Positions 11,598 through 19,239 of a stretch of DNA of 64,000 nt are shown here, in pieces. The position numbers and the translations under genes are program-made. Where the stretch lies: assembly GCF_009936275.1 (NCBI RefSeq), contig NZ_AP019797.1:1747890-1811889 (forward strand), in the 5' to 3' direction. The notes under the pieces were generated by a model. That model did no database searches. It saw only the letters and a program-made list of their open reading frames with translations, and was not told the origin of the DNA. Within the stretch, counting starts at the first letter, position 1, and the number at the start of each line of letters is the position of its first letter. Source of the stretch: Rhodothermus marinus (GTDB lineage Bacteria > Bacteroidota > Rhodothermia > Rhodothermales > Rhodothermaceae).

Positions 11598-14435
11598 TCA
11601 GTGGGCATCCAGCCAGTTGTCGCCGACGCCGATGTCCACCTCAATGGGCACACCTTCCAGCGGCAGGGCCTGCTTCATCTCCTGCTCGACCAGTCGGCGC
11701 ACGGGCTCCACCTCTTCGGGGGGCATCTCGAAGACCAGCTCGTCGTGCACCTGGAGCAGCATCTTGGCCCGGTAGCCCTCCCGCTGCAGCCGGTGGTAGA
11801 TGTGCACCATGGCCAGCTTGATCATGTCGGCCTGCGTGCCCTGGATGGGCATGTTCACGGCGATGCGTTCGGCCATCGAGCGCTCGGCCCGGTTGCGGGA
11901 GTTGATGTTCGGCACATAGCGGCGGCGGCCCAGCAGCGTCTCGACGTAGCCCTTCCGGCGGGCCTCTTCGACGACGCGGTGCAGGTAGCGCGTCACGCCC
12001 GGAAAGGCCCGCTGGTATTCTTCGATAAGCTCCTGTGCCTCGCGCGTGGAGCAGCGAAGCCGCTGTGCCAGCCCCCAGGCCGAAATCCCGTAGGGAATGC
12101 CGTAGTTGACCATCTTGGCACGGCGGCGCTGCTCGGGCGTCACCTGCTCGGGCGGCACCTTGAAGACGCGGGCCGCCGTGGCCGTATGGATGTCCTGTCC
12201 CTCCAGAAAAGCCCGGCGAAGCGCCTCGTCGCCGCTCAACGCGGCCAGAATGCGAAGTTCGATCTGGACGTAGTCGGCCGAGAGCAGCTTCCAGCCCGGC
12301 CGCGGCACAAACGCCCTGCGGATCTCCCGCCCCATCTCGGTGCGTACCGGGATGTTCTGCAGGTTCGGGTTGCTCGAGGAAAGCCGCCCGGTGGCCGTTA
12401 CCGTCTGGTTGAACGTGGTGTGGATGCGGCCGGTCTCCGGGTGGATGAGCGGCTCGAGGCCGTCCACGTAGGTGCTTTTGAGCTTGGCCAGATGCCGCCA
12501 GTCCAGGATCAGGCCGGGAAGTGGATGCTGCGTGGCCAGCTCCTGCAGCACGCTCTCTTTGGTGGAAGGCCGGCCGGTGCTGGTACGCGCCCGCGGCTTC
12601 AACCCGAGCTTCTTGAATAAGACGTCCGCCAGCTGTTGCGGCGAGCCGATGTTGAATTCGACACCGGCCACCTCATAGATCTTCGCCTCCAGTTCGTGAA
12701 GCTCCGCTTCGAGTTGCTTACCGATTTCCCGGAGCACCGTGCGATCGATGCAGATGCCCGTCCGCTCCATGTCGGCCAGCACCTCGATGAGCGGAAACTC
12801 CATTTCCTCGGCGATATGCCGGAGCCCGTGTCGATCCAGCTCGGCGGCCAGCACGTCGGCCAGCTGCAGCGCAATGTCCGTGTCTTCACAGGCGTAGGGC
12901 CCCACCTCGTCGATCGACACATCGCGCATGGACTTCTGGTCGCGGCCCGAGCCGATCAGCTCCGTGATGGAAACCATCTGATAGCGAAGGTACTGGCGGG
13001 CCAGCACGTCCAAATTGTGCAGCTCCTCGGGCGCAATCAGGTAGTGCGCCACCATCGTATCGAAGTACGGGGGCGGGACTTCGACGCCGTGCCGCGCCAG
13101 CACCACCAGATCGTACTTCAGGTTCTGACCGACTTTGCGCTGCGCCCGTCGGAGGATCGGCGCCAGTCGCTCGAGCACCGTCTCGGTCGGCGTGCCGTCC
13201 GGCAGCGGTGTGGGCACGTAGTAGCCCTGGCCTTTCTCCCAGGAAAAGGCAATGCCCACCAGCGAGGCCCACATGGCCTCGGTCGAGGTCGTCTCCGTGT
13301 CGATGGCCAGCCGCTCGAGTCCGTCCAGCTGCGTCACGAGTTCGTCGAGTTGCTGGCGGTTGCGGACGATCCGGTAGTCCGCCTTTTCCGGATCGTACAC
13401 CTGAAGCGGCTCGTAGGGCCCGAAGTCGAACTCCGGCTCGGTCTCCGCTTCGAGTGCCTCATCCAAGGCGGCTTCGCCGTTCACAATGCCGGCCAGTCCG
13501 CCCTCCCGGATGCGCCGCACCAGCGAGTCGAACTCCAGCTCCTGAAAGATCTGCAGCAGACGGGGCAGATCGGGCCGGGCGCGATGGAACGTCTCCCAGC
13601 GAATGCGCAACGGCACATCGGTCCGGATCGTAACCAGTCGCTTCGAGAGGAGCGCTTCCTCGCGGTGGTTCAGGAGCCCCTCGCGGGCGCGCTTCCCTTT
13701 CACCTCTTCAGCGTGCGCCAGCAGGTTTTCGACCGAGCCGTACTGCTGAATAAGCTGCACGGCGGTCTTTTCGCCGATGCCCGGCACGCCCGGCACGTTG
13801 TCGCTCGGATCGCCCATGAGAGCCAGCACGTCGATGAACTGGTGCGGCTCCAGGCCGTAGGTCTCCCGGAAGGTCTCGATGGTAATCAGGTCGAAGGTTT
13901 CGCCGCGCCGTGCCGGTTTGTAGATGGAAATGCGTGGGCTCAGCAGTTGCAGAAAGTCCTTGTCAGGCGAGACGATCACCACGTCGATGCCGTGCGCCTC
14001 GGCCCGACGGGCCAGCGTTCCAATCACGTCGTCTGCCTCGACGCCCGGCTCCTCGATGACGGGAATGTCCAGCGCCCGGACGATCTCCTTGATCCAGGGC
14101 AGGTTGGCCAGCAGATCTTCCGGCGGCGGCTCCCGGTGGGCCTTGTATTCCTCATAGATTGCTTCGCGAAACGTGCCCTCCTCCCCGCCGGCGTCGAAGA
14201 CCACGGCCATGTAGTCCATGCCGTGTTCTTCGATCAGCTTCAGAAGGGAGGTCGTAAAACCGTAGGCGGCCGAGGTGTTCTGGCCCTTCGAGTTGACAAG
14301 CGGCCGGCTGATGAACACGTAGTGCGCCCGATAGGCCAGCGCCATGGCATCGATCAGGTACAGGCGCTGCATGTCGGGCGGCGGCCGATCGACTTCCTGC
14401 TCCGGGAACAGACTGAGCTGGTCTTCTTTTTGCAC
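11598..14435 (-). CDS. polA: DNA polymerase I with 5' nuclease, proofreading exonuclease and polymerase domains
   Basis: About 945 residues. The N-terminal FEN-type 5' nuclease contains 'EADDVIGTLA'. The 3'-5' exonuclease keeps the DxE motif in 'LAIDTETTSTEA', so proofreading should be active. The palm has motif A 'SADYVQIELRILA', the O-helix (K, then 'NYGIPYG') and motif C 'VHDELVFE'. The start is ambiguous: TTG 14456, GTG 14435 (with GGA a few bases upstream) or ATG 14372. The ATG would give 924 residues, the length I recall for the described R. marinus enzyme. I prefer GTG because the extra leader carries 'QLSLF', a sliding-clamp-binding motif. It is first in a run with the M16 pair and divergent from rmlB. 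Confidence 0.95.
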   Translation of the reverse strand: MQKEDQLSLFPEQEVDRPPPDMQRLYLIDAMALAYRAHYVFISRPLVNSKGQNTSAAYGFTTSLLKLIEEHGMDYMAVVFDAGGEEGTFREAIYEEYKAHREPPPEDLLANLPWIKEIVRALDIPVIEEPGVEADDVIGTLARRAEAHGIDVVIVSPDKDFLQLLSPRISIYKPARRGETFDLITIETFRETYGLEPHQFIDVLALMGDPSDNVPGVPGIGEKTAVQLIQQYGSVENLLAHAEEVKGKRAREGLLNHREEALLSKRLVTIRTDVPLRIRWETFHRARPDLPRLLQIFQELEFDSLVRRIREGGLAGIVNGEAALDEALEAETEPEFDFGPYEPLQVYDPEKADYRIVRNRQQLDELVTQLDGLERLAIDTETTSTEAMWASLVGIAFSWEKGQGYYVPTPLPDGTPTETVLERLAPILRRAQRKVGQNLKYDLVVLARHGVEVPPPYFDTMVAHYLIAPEELHNLDVLARQYLRYQMVSITELIGSGRDQKSMRDVSIDEVGPYACEDTDIALQLADVLAAELDRHGLRHIAEEMEFPLIEVLADMERTGICIDRTVLREIGKQLEAELHELEAKIYEVAGVEFNIGSPQQLADVLFKKLGLKPRARTSTGRPSTKESVLQELATQHPLPGLILDWRHLAKLKSTYVDGLEPLIHPETGRIHTTFNQTVTATGRLSSSNPNLQNIPVRTEMGREIRRAFVPRPGWKLLSADYVQIELRILAALSGDEALRRAFLEGQDIHTATAARVFKVPPEQVTPEQRRRAKMVNYGIPYGISAWGLAQRLRCSTREAQELIEEYQRAFPGVTRYLHRVVEEARRKGYVETLLGRRRYVPNINSRNRAERSMAERIAVNMPIQGTQADMIKLAMVHIYHRLQREGYRAKMLLQVHDELVFEMPPEEVEPVRRLVEQEMKQALPLEGVPIEVDIGVGDNWLDAH

Positions 14436-14560
14436 GGGCGTTCCAGATCGATCCAACAGAAACGTATCGCCAAAAGTTAAAAAGGTCGGGGAAAGTTAGT
14501 TCCTCGGAAAGCGTTATATTGGGGCTGATTTTTCGGAGCACACATTCGAGGCAGCACAGC
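14436..14560. promoter_or_regulatory. Divergent promoter region, polA / rmlB
   Basis: About 125 bp of AT-richer DNA separates the divergent polA and rmlB genes. A TATATT box (about 14514-14519), 42-47 bp before the rmlB ATG, is a plausible plus-strand -10 element. It is a visual match only. Confidence 0.35.
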
Positions 14561-15652
14561 ATGTCGGAGAAAACACCACCTGTGATCCATCGGCCGGAGG
14601 TCGTGCTGGTGACCGGAGGGGCCGGCTTTATCGGGTCGAATTTTCTGCTCTACATGGTACCCCGCTATCCCGAAGTGCAGTTCATCAACCTGGACAGCCT
14701 GACCTACGCGGGCAACCTGCTCAACCTGCGGGACATCGAAGACGCGCCGAACTATCGGTTCGTGCGGGGCGACGTGGCCGATGCGCCGCTGGTGGAGCGG
14801 TTGTTCCGGGAGCATGGCATCACCACGGTGGTGCATTTTGCCGCCGAGAGCCACGTGGACCGCTCCATTATGACGCCGCTGTCGTTCGTGCTGACGAACA
14901 CGGTGGGCACCGTCACGCTGCTCGAAGCGGCGCGTAAGGCCTGGGGCGACCACGCCGATCCCGAACGCTTCCGGTTCTATCACATCTCCACCGATGAGGT
15001 GTTCGGCAGCCTGGGACCGGAAGGCTATTTCACCGAATCGACGCCGTACAACCCGCGCTCGCCGTATGCCGCCTCCAAGGCGGCCAGCGACCATTTCGTG
15101 CGGGCTTACTGGCACACCTACGGCCTGCCCGTGGTGATCTCGAACTGTTCGAATAACTACGGCCCTTACCAGTTTCCCGAGAAACTCATCCCGCTGGTCA
15201 TCCTGAATGCGCTGGAGAACCGCCCCATCCCCATCTACGGCAAGGGCGAGAACGTCCGCGACTGGCTCTACGTGCGGGACCACTGCACGGCCATCGAGCG
15301 CATTCTGCTTTCCGGACAGACCGGACAGACCTACCTGGTCAGCGCGGGCTGCGAGCGCAAGAACCTGGAGCTGGTGCAGCAACTGCTGGATCTGATCGAC
15401 GAGGAACTGGGGCGGCCCGTGGGCCAGTCGCGGCAGCTCATTACGTTTGTGAAGGACCGGCCGGGCCATGACTTTCGCTATGCGCTCGACGCCTCCCGGC
15501 TACGGGAAGAGCTGGGCTGGGCGCCGGCCTACACGCTGGAAGAAGGGCTGCGCGAGACGGTTCGCTGGTACCTGTCGCACCGCGACTGGCTGGAGGCCGT
15601 GGCCGACGCATCGTATCGCGCCTACTACGAAAAACAATACGCCTTGCGCTGA
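14561..15652 (+). CDS. rmlB: dTDP-glucose 4,6-dehydratase
   Basis: A 363-residue extended short-chain dehydrogenase. The Rossmann motif 'GGAGFIG' binds NAD+, and the catalytic 'YAASK' Tyr/Lys pair sits in 'RSPYAASKAASDH'. It converts dTDP-glucose to dTDP-4-keto-6-deoxyglucose for deoxysugar and surface polysaccharide synthesis. The start is ATG 14561; a TTG at 14519 is also in frame. The stop codon is followed at once by the rmlA ATG, so the genes are co-translated. Confidence 0.95.
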   Translation: MSEKTPPVIHRPEVVLVTGGAGFIGSNFLLYMVPRYPEVQFINLDSLTYAGNLLNLRDIEDAPNYRFVRGDVADAPLVERLFREHGITTVVHFAAESHVDRSIMTPLSFVLTNTVGTVTLLEAARKAWGDHADPERFRFYHISTDEVFGSLGPEGYFTESTPYNPRSPYAASKAASDHFVRAYWHTYGLPVVISNCSNNYGPYQFPEKLIPLVILNALENRPIPIYGKGENVRDWLYVRDHCTAIERILLSGQTGQTYLVSAGCERKNLELVQQLLDLIDEELGRPVGQSRQLITFVKDRPGHDFRYALDASRLREELGWAPAYTLEEGLRETVRWYLSHRDWLEAVADASYRAYYEKQYALR

Positions 15653-16426
15653 ATGGAACGCCCGCTCAAAGGGATCGTGCTGGCCGGCGGTACGGGCAGC
15701 CGTCTCTATCCGCTGACGAAGGTCACGAACAAGCACCTGCTGCCCGTCGGCCGCTATCCGATGATCTACCATCCGCTGATCCGGATGCGTCGTGTGGGCA
15801 TCCGGGAAGTGGCCGTCGTGACCAGCCCCGAACACATGGGCGACGTGGTCAACCTGCTGGGCAGCGGCCGCGACTTCGGGCTGGACCTGACCTACCGTGT
15901 GCAGGACGAGCCCGGCGGCATCGCCCAGGCCATCGGGCTGTGCGAGCGCTTCGTCGACGGCGACCCGTTCCTGGTCATCCTCGGCGACAACATCCTCTCG
16001 GAAGACCTGCACGACGAGGTAGCCGCCTACCAGGAGCAACTGCGGCGCGACGGGGGCGGCGCGCGTGTGCTGCTGAAAGAAGTGCCCGACCCGGAGCGCT
16101 ACGGCGTGCCCCGCATCGAAGGCGATCGGATCGTGGAGATCATCGAAAAGCCGGCCCGGCCGCCCAGCCGTTATGCCGTCACCGGCATCTACTTCTACGA
16201 TGCCTATGCCTTCGAAGTCATCCGCCACCTGAAGCCCAGTGCCCGGGGCGAACTGGAGGTGAGCGACGTCAGCAACGCCTATATTGCCCGCGGCCAGCTC
16301 TCCTACGGCATTCTGAAGGGCTGGTGGGGCGATGCCGGCACGATCGAAGGCTGGCACGAGGCCAACCGCCTGGCCCGGGATCTGATCTACGAAGAGCTGG
16401 AAAACCTGCGTCCGAATCGGCGATGA
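15653..16426 (+). CDS. rmlA: Glucose-1-phosphate thymidylyltransferase
   Basis: A 257-residue nucleotidyltransferase making dTDP-glucose from dTTP and glucose-1-phosphate. The signature 'GGTGSRLYPLTK', 'LGDNIL' (Mg-binding Asp) and 'EKPARPPSR' are all present. It is shorter than the common RmlA of about 290 residues, ending soon after 'WHEANRLARDL', so it lacks the usual C-terminal allosteric helices. It starts directly after rmlB and overlaps the next start by 4 bp (ATGA). Confidence 0.92.
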   Translation: MERPLKGIVLAGGTGSRLYPLTKVTNKHLLPVGRYPMIYHPLIRMRRVGIREVAVVTSPEHMGDVVNLLGSGRDFGLDLTYRVQDEPGGIAQAIGLCERFVDGDPFLVILGDNILSEDLHDEVAAYQEQLRRDGGGARVLLKEVPDPERYGVPRIEGDRIVEIIEKPARPPSRYAVTGIYFYDAYAFEVIRHLKPSARGELEVSDVSNAYIARGQLSYGILKGWWGDAGTIEGWHEANRLARDLIYEELENLRPNRR

Positions 16427-16896
16427 ACTGGAAAGAAGGTCCAATCGAAGGCGTCGTCATTCGGCCGCTCAAGCGCTACGAAGACGCCCGCGGGTGGCTG
16501 GCCGAGTTTTTTCGGCAGGACGAACTGGATCCATCGGTCTATCCCGTCATGGGATACGTTTCGCTGACCCATCCCGGCATCACGCGCGGCCCGCACGAGC
16601 ACCGGGAGCAGACGGACCTGTTCGTGTTCTTCCACGGGCATCTGCGGCTGTATCTGTGGGACACTCGGCCCGACTCTCCCACCTACGGCCACCGACAGGT
16701 GCTCGACGTCGGCGAGGCCAATCCGGTCACCGCGCTGGTACCGCCCGGCGTGGTGCATGCCTACCGCAACGTCGGCCACACGCCGGCCCTGCTGGTCAAC
16801 TGCCCGAACCGGCTCTATGCCGGCTGGGGCCGCCGCGAGCCCGTCGATGAGATCCGCCACGAGAACCGTCCGGATCATCCCTTTCACATGGACTGA
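16423..16896 (+). CDS. rmlC: dTDP-4-dehydrorhamnose 3,5-epimerase-like cupin
   Basis: A 157-residue RmlC-family cupin, expected to epimerise the dTDP-4-keto-6-deoxysugar made by the upstream RmlB. It shows the family layout 'RGWLAEFFR', 'SPTYGHRQVLDVGEANP' and the 'VPPGVVHAYRNVG' strand. It is shorter than classical RmlC (about 180), and the usual 'RGLHYQ' is replaced by 'RGPHEHREQTD', so the exact product is uncertain. Its ATG overlaps the rmlA stop. No rmlD reductase follows, so the final step must be encoded elsewhere or the cluster makes a different deoxysugar. Confidence 0.8.
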   Translation: MNWKEGPIEGVVIRPLKRYEDARGWLAEFFRQDELDPSVYPVMGYVSLTHPGITRGPHEHREQTDLFVFFHGHLRLYLWDTRPDSPTYGHRQVLDVGEANPVTALVPPGVVHAYRNVGHTPALLVNCPNRLYAGWGRREPVDEIRHENRPDHPFHMD

Positions 16897-16967
16897 GGCG
16901 CATCCGGCACATTTTTTTCTGGTTAAATCTGCCGCCGTTGTCGAACCCGGCCGAAAGGTCGGCGTTC

Positions 16968-17708
16968 GTGCCCCGGAGATCATCCAACCCGATCAGGCCC
17001 GTGCATCTGCTGCTGTTCGACATCGACGGAACGCTGATCCGCACGCGCGGCTTCGGGCGCCAGACCATGGAGGCCGCGCTTTCGGAATGGCTGGGACGTC
17101 CGGTCACCACCGAAGGCGTCGATTTTGCCGGCCGCACGGATCCGGCCATTCTGCTGGACATCCTGAAGGCCAGCGGATTGCCCGAGCACACTGCCCGTCA
17201 CCTGCTCCCCGAAGCGCTGGAAGTCTACAGCCGGGCCATGATCCGGCGGCTCCGGCCCGAACATCTCGAAGTGCTGCCCGGTGTGGTCATGCTGCTGGAA
17301 GAGCTGAGCGAATGGCCCGACGTTTACCTTGGGCTGGTGACGGGCAACCTGCGCCCGGTCGCCTTTCACAAGCTGGCCATGGCGGGCCTGGCCGGGTATT
17401 TCGGGGAGGGCGCCTTCGGCTGCGATCATGCCAACCGCAACGAACTGCCCCCGCTGGCCATCGAGCGTATCCGCGAAGCCACGGGTTATCCGTTCACCGG
17501 CGCCGACGCCTTAATCATCGGCGACACGCCGCACGACGTCGCCTGCGCCCGGCATGCCGGCGCTTCGGTGGCCGTCGTCTGCACGGGTGGTTATTCGCGC
17601 GATGCCCTGGAGGCCTGTCGGCCCGATCTGCTGCTGGAGGATCTGAGCGATCCGGAGCCGCTTTTTGAACTGTTGACGCGACAGGCCCTTTCACGCAAAG
17701 CGTCGTAG
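16968..17708 (+). CDS. HAD-superfamily phosphatase (phosphoglycolate phosphatase-like)
   Basis: About 246 residues. HAD motif I 'LLLFDIDGTL' supplies the nucleophile Asp, motif II is 'VTGNLRP', and motif IV is 'IIGDTPHDVACARHAG'. An alpha-helical C1 cap lies between motifs I and II. The substrate is unknown; small phosphorylated metabolites are usual for this subfamily. The GTG at 16968 is chosen because GAAAGG lies 9 bp upstream. A TTG at 16938 and a GTG at 17001 are alternatives. The 3' end overlaps the convergent kinase gene by 18 bp. Confidence 0.85.
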   Translation: MPRRSSNPIRPVHLLLFDIDGTLIRTRGFGRQTMEAALSEWLGRPVTTEGVDFAGRTDPAILLDILKASGLPEHTARHLLPEALEVYSRAMIRRLRPEHLEVLPGVVMLLEELSEWPDVYLGLVTGNLRPVAFHKLAMAGLAGYFGEGAFGCDHANRNELPPLAIERIREATGYPFTGADALIIGDTPHDVACARHAGASVAVVCTGGYSRDALEACRPDLLLEDLSDPEPLFELLTRQALSRKAS

Positions 17709-18566
17709 CGTGCGCGCCACGCCTGCGGCATAGCCGCCGCCGAAAAGGTTCAGGTGGTTGATCAGGTGGTAGAGGTTGTACAGCTCCCGCCGCTCCTCGT
17801 AGCCCGGCTCCAGCGGCCAGGCCACCCGATAGGCCGCATAAAAGCGCGCGTCGAACCCGCCGAACAGTTCGGTCATCGCCAGGTCGGTCTCCCGATCGCC
17901 ATAGTAGACGGCCGGATCGATCAAAGCGGCGCGACCATCGGCGGTCACCATGAAATTACCGCTCCAGAGATCGCCATGCAGGATCGAGGCCGGCGGGCGT
18001 GCCGGCAGTAGCTCCGGCAGCCTGGCTTCGAGGCGCTCCAGCCAGCGATCCCAGCTCCGCTCCCAGCGCCCCCGCTCACGTGCCCAGCGCACCTGCGGTT
18101 CGATGCGATGTCGCCAGAAGAAGGTCGGCCAGTCGTCCTCCCAGGTGTTTTCCTGGGGCATCCGACCGATGAAATTGTCCTGATCGAACCCGTAGCGGGG
18201 CCCCAGATGCCGGTGCAACCGGGCCAGCCCTTCGCCGAAGTGTTCCCAGAAACGGGGGCCGGGACGGCCGGACTCGATCCATTCCATGAGCAGGAAGCCG
18301 GGGCAATCCGGCCACGCCTCGGCCAGCGCCACGACCTCGGGGATCACCAGCGGACTCCCGGCCGCACGGAGTGCCTGCAGGCCGGCCGCTTCGGCCGCGA
18401 AGGTACGTGCCACCTCGGGCGGGCCCCATTTCAGAAAGTACGGTCCCCGGTCCGTTTCGACCCGGCAGGCCTGCGCAATGCAACCGCCTCCGACGGGCAC
18501 GGCGTGACGGATCGGGCAGCCCAGTGCCTTCGCCAGTGCTTCCTGCAACGCGGCAGGCAGCGTCAT
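17691..18566 (-). CDS. Fructosamine-3-kinase-family protein (ketosamine kinase, deglycation)
   Basis: A 291-residue member of the fructosamine/ketosamine-3-kinase family with an APH-like kinase fold: 'YFLKWGPPE' (ATP-binding Lys), catalytic 'LHGDLWSGN' and metal-binding 'IDPAVYYGDRETDLAM'. Bacterial members phosphorylate ribulosamines or erythrulosamines on glycated proteins so that the adducts fall off. The start overlaps the stop of a low-molecular-weight phosphatase gene (ATGA). The same pairing is known in other bacteria, where the phosphatase acts on ketosamine 5-phosphates. Protein repair of glycation damage is the likely role, plausible for a thermophile. Confidence 0.9.
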   Translation of the reverse strand: MTLPAALQEALAKALGCPIRHAVPVGGGCIAQACRVETDRGPYFLKWGPPEVARTFAAEAAGLQALRAAGSPLVIPEVVALAEAWPDCPGFLLMEWIESGRPGPRFWEHFGEGLARLHRHLGPRYGFDQDNFIGRMPQENTWEDDWPTFFWRHRIEPQVRWARERGRWERSWDRWLERLEARLPELLPARPPASILHGDLWSGNFMVTADGRAALIDPAVYYGDRETDLAMTELFGGFDARFYAAYRVAWPLEPGYEERRELYNLYHLINHLNLFGGGYAAGVARTLRRFA

Positions 18567-19087
18567 CGCGACAGATCGGCCGTTTCCTTCAGCTTGTAGA
18601 GGGAAACAAGGTGCTCCAGCAGACGGCGCGCCGTGCGCTCCACGATCTGATAGACCTCCTCAAAGCCGCGCTCGCCGCCGTAGTAGGGATCGGGCACTTC
18701 GCCGTCGCCGGGCTCCGGATCGAACGTGCGGAAAAGCTCCACCTTGTGCCGGAAGCGCCCGTCCCGATCCAGTCGGAGCACGTCTTCCAGGTTTTCCCGG
18801 TCCATGACGTAGATGTGGTCGTAGCGGGCCAGATCTTCCCGACCGAGCTGGCGGGCCACATGACCGCTCAGATCCACGCCGTGGCGCCGGGCCGTCCGCT
18901 GCATGCGCCGGTCGGCCGACTCTCCGACGTGCCAGGGACCGGTCCCGGCCGAGTCGATCTCAAAATGGGCCGATAGTCCGGCCTCGTCCACCAGCTTGCG
19001 AAAGACGCCCTCGGCCAGCGGACTCCGGCAGATGTTGCCCAGACAGACGAACAAAACGCGGATTGGCTGATGATTGGTCTGCGACAT
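18563..19087 (-). CDS. Low-molecular-weight protein-tyrosine-phosphatase family protein
   Basis: A 174-residue LMW-PTP. The P-loop C15-x5-R21 sits in 'FVCLGNICRSP', and the general-acid segment 'VPDPYYGG' is conserved. I start at ATG 19087, which places the P-loop at the expected distance from the N-terminus. It overlaps the start of the fructosamine-kinase gene by 4 bp, so it may dephosphorylate sugar-5-phosphate adducts rather than phosphotyrosine. The C-terminal 20 or so residues extend beyond the family core. Confidence 0.92.
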   Translation of the reverse strand: MSQTNHQPIRVLFVCLGNICRSPLAEGVFRKLVDEAGLSAHFEIDSAGTGPWHVGESADRRMQRTARRHGVDLSGHVARQLGREDLARYDHIYVMDRENLEDVLRLDRDGRFRHKVELFRTFDPEPGDGEVPDPYYGGERGFEEVYQIVERTARRLLEHLVSLYKLKETADLSR

Positions 19088-19239
19088 AGGCCCCCTGCGG
19101 TTACCTGACGACAATGAATGCGAAGGTGCGTGAACGTCTGATGTCTGGCAAAAGTGCCATTTGCTTCAAAAATTGCAGGTTTCTTGATGGAGAGCGTCTC
19201 CTGTTTTTTTCTTTCAGGCAAATCACACACCAAAAGATC

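Noticed and set aside
12636..14480. A 614-codon open frame antisense to polA
   Set aside because: It is composition-driven shadow; polA on the other strand carries all catalytic motifs.
14477..15469. Antisense frame of 330 codons across rmlB
   Set aside because: A His/Val/Gly-rich shadow of the dehydratase gene with no supported start.
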